NCBI GenBank assembly: GCA_963693365.1
Contig: CAVNZM010000016.1
Coordinates: forward strand, 4,526,001 to 4,590,000
Direction of reading: 5' to 3'
DNA: 64,000 nt
Source: Amoebidium appalachense
Lineage: Eukaryota; Ichthyosporea
In this document: piece by piece, positions 27,513-55,352 of the stretch
How positions within the stretch are numbered: position 1 is the first letter of the stretch
How the letters are laid out: every line of letters begins with the position of its first letter
The notes under the pieces: model-generated
Seen by the model: only the letters and a program-made list of their open reading frames with translations
What the model was told of the DNA's origin: nothing
Databases searched by the model: none
Made by a program: the position numbers and the translations under genes

Positions 27513-28859
27513 TCACTCGCCGCGCCGCTCGTAATCGCACACCCCGCTCACATACTCGAAGCACACACCAGTAAACACCTTGGAACGTGTCGTCTGGTTG
27601 TTCCATGCGGCAAGCACGTCCTGCATCTTAAAACCAAACTGGAAATTTGCAAGCGGCCATGTGTTCATGTTGGAGTTGATATTTGGGCCCGGATTGGTCA
27701 TATTACCCTCATAGGTGGACGAAAATAGGGACGTGGGCGTCGTGGTGGTCGCGTTTCCGATGGGGAACTTGTAGGCGAAACCGCCGTGCATAGAAAGAGT
27801 TGCGTTGTTGGTGTTCCTCAAAGCAGCGCTAATGGTTGGGGCAGTGAAATACATGAGGTCGCCAAACTGAAGCTGGTTCATGGGGTAGCGTTTAATCGCC
27901 TGAGATGATTGGGAGTTTGTCTTGCTGTTCATGTGGACTCCAAACACCATGTTGTAAACGAAAGCAGTGGTATCCGTGCAGTCAATCCCATGCCAGTTTG
28001 CGTTGGGTGTCTTGTCAAAACCGACGTTGTAACCGATGGGACCGGACCAGTAGGGGTCGTGGTGGTGCGCGTAGGTGAGACGCTTGGGGGAAGCGTTCTT
28101 TAGAGAGTAAAGATAGTCAATGATGATTTGCATCTGCTGGCGCTTGCCGAGGTCGGAAGCGGGAATGCTAGCGCTGTCGACGCTGTAGCACACGGGCCAA
28201 GGACCCCATGTGTTGTTCAACCCTGCGTTGGAACCAGGCCAGAAGTTGTAAAAGTTCTTAAAGTTCTTGGCGAGCGTAGGCCAGCACGATTGGTAGTTCT
28301 GCTGCTGGGCAATCTGCTTTGCAAAAGTCTTCTGATAAACGTTCTGCTGCGCAGTCACACACCAAGCGTCGTTTGGACCCGTGCACGCAATACCCAACGG
28401 GCAGTTGGTCGTGCTCGTGGCAGATGATGGGGTACATGTGTTGCATTTCGAGTTTGCAAGATACTGGCCGAGGGGGCATTGGGTGAAAACGGCGGTGGTG
28501 GCGGGCTCGACGGAATTTGCTGGCGTGACGCTTGAAATACCAAGTTGGGCGAGGGCGGAGGGTTGCTCGCGGGCAATACGGTGCAGTTCCTGTGCGTGTT
28601 TGGCGGAGAAAAACGTAAACTCGATGGTGGTTTCTTCGGTGCTTCGGCGCACACGTTGACCTACGGAGAGATCTTCGGAAGAGACGCCAAGAAGGGTGGC
28701 GAGAGACTTGGAGAGTTGGTTTGTGCGTGTGGTGGAGTCATAGAGGGAAAACGTGACTCTTGCTTCGTTTTGGGGATCAACAGCAACGCCATCGACCCAC
28801 GTGCAGGAGGTGAAAAGCGCAATTGCGCAAAGTAGACGGTTTGAGTTCTTTGTCGCCAT
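27513..28859 (-). CDS. Secreted cysteine-rich protein with NlpC/P60-like (papain-fold) domain, intronless
   Basis: Encodes 448 residues without introns. An N-terminal signal peptide is evident (hydrophobic L-L-C-A-I-A-L-F-T-S-C at 9-19, likely cut after V-D-G). Residues 33-111 form an alpha/beta-looking module (A-T-L-L-G-V-S-S-E-D-L-S-V-G). Residues 126-168 are cysteine-rich (C-P-L-G-Q-Y-L-A-N-S-K-C-N-T-C). The C-terminal part has W-H-G-I-D-C-T-D-T-T-A-F-V-Y (Cys294), L-Q-F-G-D-L-M-Y-F (330-338) and M-H-G-G-F-A-Y (His358), which line up with the catalytic Cys, G-D-L-V-x-F and catalytic His of NlpC/P60 hydrolases. Several N-x-S/T sites fit secretion. Likely cleaves peptide or amide bonds outside the cell, perhaps in bacterial walls; this is inference. 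A TATA box is at 28928-28935. Lack of introns contrasts with its neighbours. Confidence 0.7.
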   Translation of the reverse strand: MATKNSNRLLCAIALFTSCTWVDGVAVDPQNEARVTFSLYDSTTRTNQLSKSLATLLGVSSEDLSVGQRVRRSTEETTIEFTFFSAKHAQELHRIAREQPSALAQLGISSVTPANSVEPATTAVFTQCPLGQYLANSKCNTCTPSSATSTTNCPLGIACTGPNDAWCVTAQQNVYQKTFAKQIAQQQNYQSCWPTLAKNFKNFYNFWPGSNAGLNNTWGPWPVCYSVDSASIPASDLGKRQQMQIIIDYLYSLKNASPKRLTYAHHHDPYWSGPIGYNVGFDKTPNANWHGIDCTDTTAFVYNMVFGVHMNSKTNSQSSQAIKRYPMNQLQFGDLMYFTAPTISAALRNTNNATLSMHGGFAYKFPIGNATTTTPTSLFSSTYEGNMTNPGPNINSNMNTWPLANFQFGFKMQDVLAAWNNQTTRSKVFTGVCFEYVSGVCDYERRGE

Positions 28860-28927
28860 GTTGAAGGTAAGTAAACAACGCTCTGTTTGTTCACTGTTTG
28901 AATGACGTGACTGTGGGCGGGAGTGAG

Positions 28928-28935
28928 TATTTATA
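28928..28935 (-). promoter_or_regulatory. TATA box of the secreted NlpC/P60-like gene
   Basis: Minus-strand TATAAATA about 70 bases before the ATG at 28859. Confidence 0.6.
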
Positions 28936-29470
28936 GTCGGATGATAGTCCTCCTAGATTATAACAATGTGCTCTGGAATTCTATTGAATACCAGGGTCCA
29001 GGGTCCGTGAGACAGTCTACAGGGTCATTCCGTTTCCTTTTTTTTATCTTAAATAGTCTTTAAGAAAAGTCGATGCATTTAATATTACATGATTATTTCA
29101 TAATTCTACCCATATATTTTAGTTTCTATAGTCTACGACATAATTCCTGCCGAGCAACAACAATGAACAAATAGAAGCAAATAGAAAGCATTGGTGGCTC
29201 CCGGGAATGTGTATTCCCAAGGAATGAGATTGTAAATGATTACTCTATTCTAATTGGTCAAGCCAAAGTAGGACAACTGCTGGATAGCGTTGATTGGCTG
29301 AAACAGTTTGTACTTTTTTTAGCCTCCTTTGCTTTCGGATATAATTAGCACCCTTGCGCACGAACCCAGCCCTGGTGTCATACATTCGAAAGAATATCCG
29401 CGTGAGCACAACGCGGAGTTGCGGTTTTTCTAAGACAGAACATAAATAATAGTGAATTTGCACAAGTCAA

Positions 29471-29507
<37 letters not shown>

Positions 29508-29537
29508 ACCACCACCACCAAAACACACACACGCACG

Positions 29538-29634
<97 letters not shown>

Positions 29635-29673
29635 GCACACACACACGCACACACACACATTCTCTCTCCCCGA

Positions 29674-29729
<56 letters not shown>

Positions 29730-29965
29730 ATAGCTTTCGCTCTCTCTCTATCTCTCTCTCGAGCTCTCTCTCGAGCTCTAACACACACACCGTGACCCTA
29801 CACAAGCAAATGCCAGCGGAAAACGCTGGGGTCTCATAATCGCAGCTTTCTGAATCGGATCATATAATAGAGTCTCTGGTCAATCCATGTACATACATAC
29901 ATAGGTTTAATAATAGGTATATCTACACTCACACATATATACTGATCTTGACACAGACACAACGG

Positions 29966-30049
<84 letters not shown>

Positions 30050-30779
30050 AACTGTTACACACACGCGATCACACACGCACCGTGACACACACAGGCACAC
30101 AAACACATGTACATACACACCGGTCGTACACACACCGTGCACGTCGAACACACATCTACTGTATGATGCCATCACACGTACGTGTGACACACGGTCACCA
30201 CCGTTGAAGCACCACCCAATTTATTGCATGTGTAGCGGATATTTAGTACATGGCTACAGACTGAAATACACGGAGTGCACACATGCACACACCATGGCCA
30301 GGTGATATATTATGTACGCATGACCACCAGTACACAGATACCAATAACACGTGCCACAAACAAACACACCTTGCTCCTTGACACATACACACACACACCA
30401 CACGATTTGCTAACACCGTGTTAAGGGAATTCGTAGGCATGGAAGGGCCCGATGGCCGTGAGGCTCAGATCTGCAAGCGCTATTCACATTAGGTGAATCC
30501 AAAAAATTCCGATCTTCGAAACCCCCCCCCCCCCCCCCCCCCCCCCACCACCACCCACCCACCCACCCACCCACACACACACACACAGGCTGATCATGAG
30601 AAGAACCAGGCCTGCTGGTATAAGTTCTATTGACGGATTCGGGATGTACAATAATAATTGGTACATAAAGAAATGCCACAGATAACTGGAGGTGAGAGCC
30701 AGAGAGAGAGAAGAGAGGTGTGACAAGAACGAGAGGGAGAGCATGCAGAGACGGGGCCCGGCGAGCGGGCAGCGGGCAG

Positions 30780-30831
<52 letters not shown>

Positions 30832-31160
30832 TGACTTGCACACGTGAAGATGTAAAAGATAAGTGATTATGTGTGGGGGGTGCATGTATATTTGTGTTTG
30901 CAAGAGGCTCCTGAGTGTACCGCAGTCTTGGACGAATTTTGAGGAGGGGCTGATGGTACAGGCAAGGGGAGCAAGGAGAAAAAGAAAGTAGACTGATGTG
31001 TCAGAATAAAAGACCTACTAAAGAGATCAGTCTCTGAATTTTTACTACAAGCCATATCCCTCCCTATTGGTCCCCCCAAGAAAAAAAAATAAAGACATAA
31101 CACATCCATCACTATTGGTCAATATTTTAAAATGCCAACTTAATTCAACATTCTGCCGGT
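28936..31160. repeat. Intergenic region with poly-C, (AC)n, (CT)n; possible unassigned exons
   Basis: Poly-C 29473-29507, (AC)n 29549-29630, (CT)n 29682-29726, (AC)n 29970-30042, a 50-base poly-G at 30781-30830. On the minus strand, the segment ending at 30422 (about 30466-30422) reads as a terminal exon with acceptor CTTGCAG and product L-S-L-T-A-I-G-P-F-H-A-Y-E-F-P then stop. Another at about 30690-30595 follows CACCTCCAG and would encode a hydrophobic segment. They may belong to a small minus-strand gene that I could not complete. Confidence 0.35.
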
Positions 31161-40275
<9,115 letters not shown>

Positions 40276-41566
40276 GGTTGGAACGGAAGGGACAATGATG
40301 TTGGCACTGCGTCTAAGTATGCAGTCAGGCCGTAAACCGCACTTCAAAGAGTTCTAATCACCTCAATGTTTTATCCGTTTCAGTAATCCGCCCTAGAATA
40401 AAATGAACAAACCACGACAACAAAAACTTACACGACTGCGACTGTCAAGCTTGTTACAACTCAGTAAACTTGAACTAAAAACAGACCGAGACAGTGAGCC
40501 TCGGATCTTTCGAAACTTTGAAATTTAAAGGTCACGCTTCCCGGCCGTGAGTGCGCAAACAGGTTGGAATGCAGAGGGGGCGGAATATGAGCAGTACAAT
40601 CTTCAAGTTAGGTATCCAACCCGTTGATGTTATAAGCGTAACACCAATTAGAAAGTGTTTAAAAAATTTCATGGAAACTTTCTAAACTTTTAATTCCCTT
40701 TTTTCTCATGCTATACATTTACTGGCCATACGGATTGGCCGGAATTGGCCGCCTTTCAGAGAATTTGATTGGTCTCTCGGCTAGAAATTTAAACCGGACG
40801 GCCAAGTATTGAGCCGCTTCGCGTTGATCTAAATATCTAAACATCTAGATTGTTAAATTTACGTATAAAATCCGATTAATCTGTTAAGTTTGCATAAAAT
40901 TTAGATCGATTTCGACCATCTTCCTGATGGGCGCATCTGGAAGAGGGGGGGAGGGGGGTCTTCCAGAAGTCTGGGATGAGACGATTGGTCCTTGGACCTC
41001 GCCTCAATATCTCTTATCCAATAGAATTGCAATCTACGATCTAGATAATTCAATTTCTAAACTGCTCTACGCGAATCGAGCAGACTTTTAGATATTTAGA
41101 GAACGGCATTGATTCTCTAAATTCGCCGAGTATTTAGATATTTAGATCAACGCGAAGCGGCTCATTTCCCGTTGTGCGGAACTGTGCCTTGCAGTCCGTG
41201 TTCCGTTTCGTTCACTTTTTCCCTCGAGATAGTGTCTGTGTGAATTGTGTCTGTGTGTGAATGAACGGAACTCTGCTTGATGGCCCCGGGAGCCTTTGAG
41301 GAATCAGTGCTGTTCGGTTTCGAGCAAGGTTTAACAGCGTACAGATGCTATAGTCAACCAAATCCCTTCACTGCATCTTGAAGCGGAACTCAAAGAAAAC
41401 CTCTTGAAGCTAATCAGGCTGGTTCGTTTGTGATGCACCTCGCTTGTTTCTTGTACCAAGGCTTGCCTGATTCAAAAGACATACGACTTCAAGCCCCGTT
41501 CTATTTCTCCTTCTGAGTAATCTTTCATAGAGATAAAACGTTCTTCTGTTAACACACTAAAACAGG
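40276..41566. promoter_or_regulatory. Shared divergent promoter region of the p32 and BAR-like genes
   Basis: 1.29 kb between two divergent start codons, AT-rich, with CCAAT/ATTGG words, and a MITE-like element in its middle (40810-41164). No canonical TATA box close to either start was found. No other gene seen. Confidence 0.5.
40810..41164. mobile_element. MITE-like element, 355 bp, 32-bp perfect terminal inverted repeats
   Basis: The left end TGAGCCGCTTCGCGTTGATC (32 bases to 40841) is repeated exactly as its complement at 41133-41164. The interior is AT-rich and non-coding. ATT is found just outside/at both ends (ATT|GAGCC ... GGCTC|ATT), a possible 3-bp target duplication; 3-bp duplications and GAG/GGG ends recall PIF/Harbinger-type MITEs, but assignment is tentative. 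Confidence 0.8.
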
Positions 41567-43326
41567 ATGTTCCACGCACTCAAGAAAACCCTTTCGTGGT
41601 ACAAACCCACAGCGCCCACCCAAGACCCTCGTTTTGAGGAAGCATGGGCAGCTTTTAAACCAGTTCTGGAACAATGTCAAGCTCTTCTCACATTATTTGA
41701 CACCAACGACAAGATTCACGATGAATTAAGCGAGAATTTCACATCTACACTTTCGATGGTGCATGATGCCGGAGGGCAGTGGTCACAGGCTTCGGTAAGT
41801 TTTACCCACCCCTGCTGCTTCCAACTAGCAAAGGCATTCTGGTTACATTGTTTCCGACCCTTGTAATAAGGGCAGCTTTCTTGGTTGAATCCGAATGTTG
41901 GGGCTCGACATACTCCAATGCACGCTGTATAGAGCATTTTCAGTTACTGGTTATCTGTTCCTTTGTCGGGCCAGTGGTCAAATATAACTGCTGTTATTTT
42001 GCTTGACAAACGTTGTCCAGGAACTCGATAACTCATCTTTTGTTAACACATCAGGTGGTTTCCACTGAAGGGCTACGGCGCTTAGCTGAGCTAGATGCAC
42101 CTCTTCCCGGTGTGGGCGTGAGCCAAGAAGCACGTCCGGTGGCCGGGCCTGCACAGCAGAAATACAACGAGGCCAGAGACCTGCTTGTGCGCTATAGAGA
42201 CCTGTTGCTGGATGTGAGAAAGGTGGTGTTGAGGAGGGAGGAGTTGGTCAAGGAGCTGGACTACTACAGAGGGAAGGTGCGTTGTGAGAACATGAGTGAA
42301 AGTGGCGTGGGCGCAGGATCCTCCGAGGATGTATGGATGTGCAGAGCTGGGCGCAGGGGCATGGTAACGGGCTGACGTAGGATGGGTGCTGATTGGGTAG
42401 GGCAGGCGGGGAGGGAGGAGGGGCTTTTGTGTGTGTGTGTGGGTGGGTGGGTGGGTGGGTGGGTGGGTGGGTGGTATGTCAAGTGTGTGTGTGTATGTGT
42501 GTGTGCGTTTGTGTTTGTATGTATGTGTGTTGTTAGGGGGGGGAGGGCGGAGGGAGTTTGGGAGGGCGGAGGGAATAGGTAAGGAAGAGGGGGAATGGAG
42601 GTAGAAAGATGTTTATGAGGAGGAGGCGTTCGAGTCACAGAGGAAATTTGAGTTGGAGAGTTCAACGATGGAGCAAAGGCTGCATGGATATAGTCGTGGA
42701 TGGTTGTTAACGAAGGTTTTAGAGAGGTAATAGGATAGTGTAGATAGGTTTTTGGGGGGGAGGGTGGCAAGGGGAGGGGGGGGGGGGGGGAGGGGGAGGG
42801 GGAGGAGGACGGGGGCCTAGAGCTTAGCACGGATGATACACTGAAGGACTTAGTTCGGAACTGCTTCTTGGACTGCAAGACACAAAGAATACCAAACGAC
42901 GACTGTCTGTGCTGTTTAATCACGTGTGGATGATGACCCGGATTTCTGGAAGGACGGGAAGGGGCCGGGAGCGCTTTTTCTTTCTTTTTTCCTTTTTGTG
43001 CTGGGGAATAGAGGGTGGGGGTGGGGGGGAGGCAAAGGGGAGTGGTTGGAGGAAACTGAGCAGACGGGCAAAAAAGTTGAGGGGATGTGGGGAGGAACGG
43101 GAGCAGGGGGTTGGGGGGGTTGTTGTTGGGGGGGGGGGGGGGGGGGGGGAGGGGGGGGGGGGGAAGACAGAGGGAGGCCAATGGGGATATCATATCGCTT
43201 ATTCTGGATGTGACACTAGTTTTTTTTTTTTTCCTCAAGCACTCACCATGTGCCCTCTAAACCCATGGTGATATTTTCATTTTTCTTGTTTGGAAAACCG
43301 CTGGATTTTTTTTGGTGTGTGTGTGG

Positions 43327-43358
<32 letters not shown>

Positions 43359-45206
43359 GGGGGGGAGGGGAGGGGGGGGGGGGGGGGGGGGGGGGGGATT
43401 GCACAGCCCGTGCTTCCAACCTCGTGGTAGTGTTGTTACTATTCTTGCAGGTGCCACGCAACAGGTGCAAAGTGTTTTTTCGGAAGGTACCTGATATGTA
43501 CCGTCCAACCTCGTTCTAACGTTGTTATTTTTCCCGTTTTCAGGTGCAATACTTTACCGAAAAGGTGACGACCAAGCCCAAGGAGCTTGAGGCAGCCAAG
43601 ACGGCCATGGGCAAGGCCATGGATGTGTACACAAAGGTCAACAACCTAGCCGTGGACAACATGCACAGTGCACTCGATCTGAAGGTATATATGTGGGCGC
43701 GCGTGGGTGGGTGGGCCATTGGTAGGTGGCGGGGTGGGTGTGTTTTTCGGTGGGTAGGGGGAAGGGCGGCTGATGGGGGGCTGGGCGGGGGCGTGGGGGG
43801 GGGGACGGGGGGGGGGGGGGGGGGGAGGTTGTGGCAAAAACATCACAGTGCACTGGATCTGAAGGTGCATGTGTGCTTGGGGGGGGGGGGGGGGGGGGGG
43901 ATTGATGGGTGGGTGGGTGTTTTTGTTGTTTGAGGGGGGGGAGGGGGGGTTGGGGCCACATGCGCACCGCGCACTTGATCTGAAGGTGTGTGTGTGCGTG
44001 GGGGGGAGGGGGTGTCAGCAACCTAGCCATGGACAACGTGCACAGTGCACTGTATCTGAAGATGTGTGTGGGTGTGTGGGTGGGTGTGAATGAGCAGTTG
44101 CATTGGGCAGGGTGCTTTTTTCTTGACACCCTCTCCTTATTCAATCCGGGTGTCCAGCCCCTGATCCTATCACCGTTCACTGGTATCGAATGACATGGCC
44201 TCTGTATACACCACCTTACTAACCGACATTATCCTCAGGACCAAGCTCTTCTTGTCAGCCTTGGTGCCTTCATGCACATGCAGAGGGAATACGCCGCAAA
44301 CGTCGAATACTTTGCCGCCGTCACAGAGAGCCACCCGGAACTCTCCCACGCCAAATGGCCCGACCTCAGCCCGCTCCAAACAGCCGTCAAATACCAAATC
44401 GTAGAGTATAAATGCACCGCCGTAGACGAGGAAGCCATCGTTTTCACTTCCCAATCTCCATCGGACCTTTCCATAAGTCGGAAATCCACAGCCTCTTCCG
44501 TTGCGAGCGCTTCGGGCGGTGTGGTGGGTGCCGGTGCGATTGGAGCGAATGGAACAGGGGTAGGAGGGTCCATGGGTGCGAGGAAAAACAGCAACTCGGC
44601 AATAAACTCGGTCGATTCAAACAGGAGTTCCCAGTCCTCTGGGCTGTCGTTTGGCCCCACTAGGTCTGCTTCTTCGCCTCCTGAGAGGTCCGCATATGGT
44701 AGAACCGCTGCAACAGACACACAAAGGTATGAGGGCATATACTTTCCCGCCCACCCACCCACTCACCCACCCAACCACCCCAGGCTCCTACCCTCTTCCT
44801 TCCCCCCGATTTTACCCCCAGTTCCCCCGTAAGGATGGGCTTTGGTTATGGTGCAACATCTTTACTATTCTGTCCTCCCTCCCCCCCCCCCCTTCCCCTC
44901 CCCTCCTCCAACCACACACACACACACACACACATGCATACATACACACCCACCCACACACTCACACTCACTCACCTACCTACCTACCCATTCACATAGC
45001 CACCATCGCCACCACCAACCATCCATATATCCCTGCCTAACCACCTAACCCCCCCTTATCCCACACACACAAACACAGACGCGAAATGAATAGTAAAAAA
45101 AGGAAGGAAAAAATCCAACCACACACTGTCACACATGCCCCAACCACTTCTCTCTCCAGCATTCCCCCCGCTACCTCCCCCCCTCCCCCCTCAAAAAAAA
45201 TTCCAT

Positions 45207-45294
<88 letters not shown>

Positions 45295-45716
45295 ACACAC
45301 ACACACTCCTCCCCCCCCCCCCCCCCCCCCCCCCCCAACCCACTCCCAACCCACCCACCCACCCACCCACCCACCAACCACCATATCCCTGCAGGTTACC
45401 AACCCAACCATCCAGCAGCAAACCCAGCACATCATGGGTGCAAGATAACCCCATCCTCACCCCGCCCGTTCTCCCAACCACCAACCACGTCGCATCCAAA
45501 GCCCTTATGGACGCAGAGGAAGACGAAGAAGAAGAAATTTTGGACGAAGTATCCAACTCGAGCACTACTGGGGGAGGAGTGATGTATTCCTGCACCAATC
45601 GGTTCGATAATGACCATATATGGCAAGATGAGGAGCCCAACCCTTTCTCCAAAGCTAGCCCGATCCTTAGCCATGGGGAGTCGCTTGATGCTGTGGGGTT
45701 GACGACGGCACCTTAA
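41567..45716 (+). CDS. BAR-domain-like protein, five exons
   Basis: Exons 41567-41794, 42055-42276, 43544-43684, 44239-44726, 45395-45716 join to 1401 bases (466 residues plus stop) with matching phases. The first ~240 residues are almost all helical with the BAR signature pattern: Y-N-E-A-R-D-L-L-V-R-Y-R-D-L, R-R-E-E-L-V-K-E-L-D-Y-Y-R-G-K, K-E-L-E-A-A-K-T-A-M-G-K, then L-L-V-S-L-G-A-F-M-H-M-Q-R-E-Y. BAR proteins form curved dimers that bend membranes. The C-terminal half is a Ser/Gly-rich linker followed by an acidic E-E-D-E-E-E-E-I-L-D-E segment and D-N-D-H-I-W-Q-D-E-E-P-N-P-F, which resembles adaptor-binding W-x-x-(F/W) or N-P-F endocytic motifs. The stop codon TAA is also the left TTAA of a MITE. 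Family call from helix pattern only. Confidence 0.75.
43845..44075 (+). repeat. Degenerate tandem copies of the BAR exon-3 end in intron 3
   Basis: The last bases of exon 3 with its splice donor (GCACTCGATCTGAAGGT at 43670-43686) recur at about 43848-43867, 43970-43988 and 44040-44062; the last also keeps a longer piece matching AACCTAGCCATGGACAAC. Each copy is followed by GTGTG/G-rich sequence. Confidence 0.8.
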
Positions 45717-45852
45717 GGGGGTTTCTTTAGAAATCCGGGTAGGGTCAGGCCCGAAAGCAAACTACGCTATATGACTGGAGAGATGCGCATCAAACAGCAT
45801 TTTGGCCTGAACCGAAAGGGCCTATAAATCGGCTAAAAAGAAACCCCCTTAA
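45713..45852. mobile_element. MITE-like element with TTAA ends, about 132 bp
   Basis: Between two TTAA sites (45713-45716 and 45849-45852) the ends are inverted: GGGGGTTTCTTT on the left and AAAGAAACCCCC on the right, with further inner complementarity (CAGGCC / GGCCTG). TTAA target duplication and G-rich ends are typical of piggyBac-type elements. No coding capacity. The left TTAA supplies the stop codon of the BAR-like gene. Confidence 0.8.
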
Positions 45853-46137
45853 TATTAGCGAAGAACTTGTGTGGATGGTTAAGGTCTAAAGATTCCTTGA
45901 CATTATATGGCGGTGTAACATCAATCAATATGACGTAAGCATGATGAATAATGGTGTCTATTTTTTGCTTTATGTTGATTTCGTCTATTTCTATAAATGG
46001 GGTGATTTCCTTTTTTAGGCATTTGGGATATCCATAAATTTTGGAGGAAATGATAGAAATTGCTATATAGTCTGTAAGGGCGTGCGAGTGCTATTGCTGC
46101 TTTCAACCATATATGAAACCATTCGCTCCCTCTGTCT

Positions 46138-46192
<55 letters not shown>

Positions 46193-47746
46193 CACACACA
46201 GAGACACCAAGTCTTGTTAAGACAACGGCTGCGCCTGTATAAAGGAACCGGATTAGATTTTTCGAAACCTGCTGCTCTGTATCACGTAGTGTCTTGTGTG
46301 AATCAATACACAAGCATATTCCCTAGGCATTTAGCTTTTAGTGTTATGTCTGGCTAGTTATGACAAATGTACTGACACTGAGCTTTGTCTATTACTTGCT
46401 GTTTAGCAATGGAAATGGATAACGACCAATGTGCATATCTGCGCTGGCAAACACTTCTGAACTATTATTACATAATGCAACGATATGCATGTCTTTTGAA
46501 TAAATGAGAGTGATGCACAAATGTAACACAAAAATGTAACAGGCCGATATATTGTGGTGTTTCGGCCACCATGGAAAGATAGTCAAAGATCTTTAAAAAT
46601 ATGCGTTCAGTCTGTTGGCTTATCTGAGATAACAAAGCTCGTAGAAGAACGCCAGCTTGCAGTTACTGTAGACACACACACACACAGTGTCACACGCACA
46701 CACACACACACACACACACATGTGCAGGTGGCACACACTCGCGCACGTAAACCGCTGAGGCAGTGCCACGCACCCAGGTGAGTACACACGCATGCGCACA
46801 CATTGTCAATGAGCTCACACACGCATGTACATTGGTAGATGAACGCGTGCACGGACGTAGCACTTAGTCTACGACGTACGTACGTATGCACACACACATT
46901 TTCAAGCACACGCACACTGGGGTTATAGGCAGAACCAAATGTAAATTTAAATGCTAGCTAGCTCGAGTAGCCTCCTGAGTAGCCAGCTAGAGTACTAGTA
47001 GCCTCGAACGGGAACACATCACGGTGCACGCACACGCATGTACACACACAAATTCACGTGTCTCTGCAGGCACACTAGAACACACGCACAAAAAAAGAGG
47101 TACAAAGAAAGAATGGAGCCCAATAGAAGTAGTAAGGTGGCTTTGAGGGACGGTCCACTAACACACGTACACACAGTCACACACACACACACACTACATA
47201 ATTGTCACGCGTACGACGCAGCTGCACACCGCCAGGTACGGTGCACTCTACGCGCTGATCGCGGATATTGATCGGAACAAAGATACACGGAAGTTGGTGG
47301 GTCCCTATGCAATATGGGCGCCGGGCGTGGGAGGGATAATAGCTGTGCGCACTCAGTCTAATAATTTCTGATTACTTAGTGAGGGAGCCGCAGGGAGGGA
47401 CTCAGAGGGGGAGAGGGGGGAGGGGGGAGGAGGGGGGGGGGGGGGGGGGAGAGTCCAATGCATGGGTATCCAAGTATGCATATCGGGGGGGGGGGGGGGG
47501 GGGGGGGGGGGGTTTTGAATAGATCTGCCGGGCCCCGGCTGCGTTCCGATTGGCAAATAGAATGCTGCGTCTGAGAGACAACCAATGAATGGGCTCATCC
47601 GATTTTGAAGCAAGTTGCAACCGGGCCCGACGGCCCCGGCCGCCGGCGGTAGAACACCGTGGGCCGTGCAGAGTTGAAGTGAACAAAGGAAGAAATCACG
47701 TTAAAAAAAAAAAAAAGAAAAAAAAAAAAAAAAGCATGGTTTTCAG
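45853..47746. other. Intergenic region with exon-like fragments, poly-C and (AC)n
   Basis: Poly-C at 46141-46178, poly-G at 47486-47512. Plus-strand pieces with splice-like edges occur: about 46560-46670 (R-P-P-W-K-D-S-Q-R-S-L-K-I-C-V), 46728-46775 (after GTGCAG, ending CCCAG|GTGAGT) and 47069-47143 (after CTGCAG). They might be 5' exons of the gene that begins at 47747, whose ATG itself follows TTTTCAG, but I could not join them with confidence. Confidence 0.3.
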
Positions 47747-55313
<7,567 letters not shown>

Positions 55314-55315
55314 CA

Positions 55316-55352
<37 letters not shown>

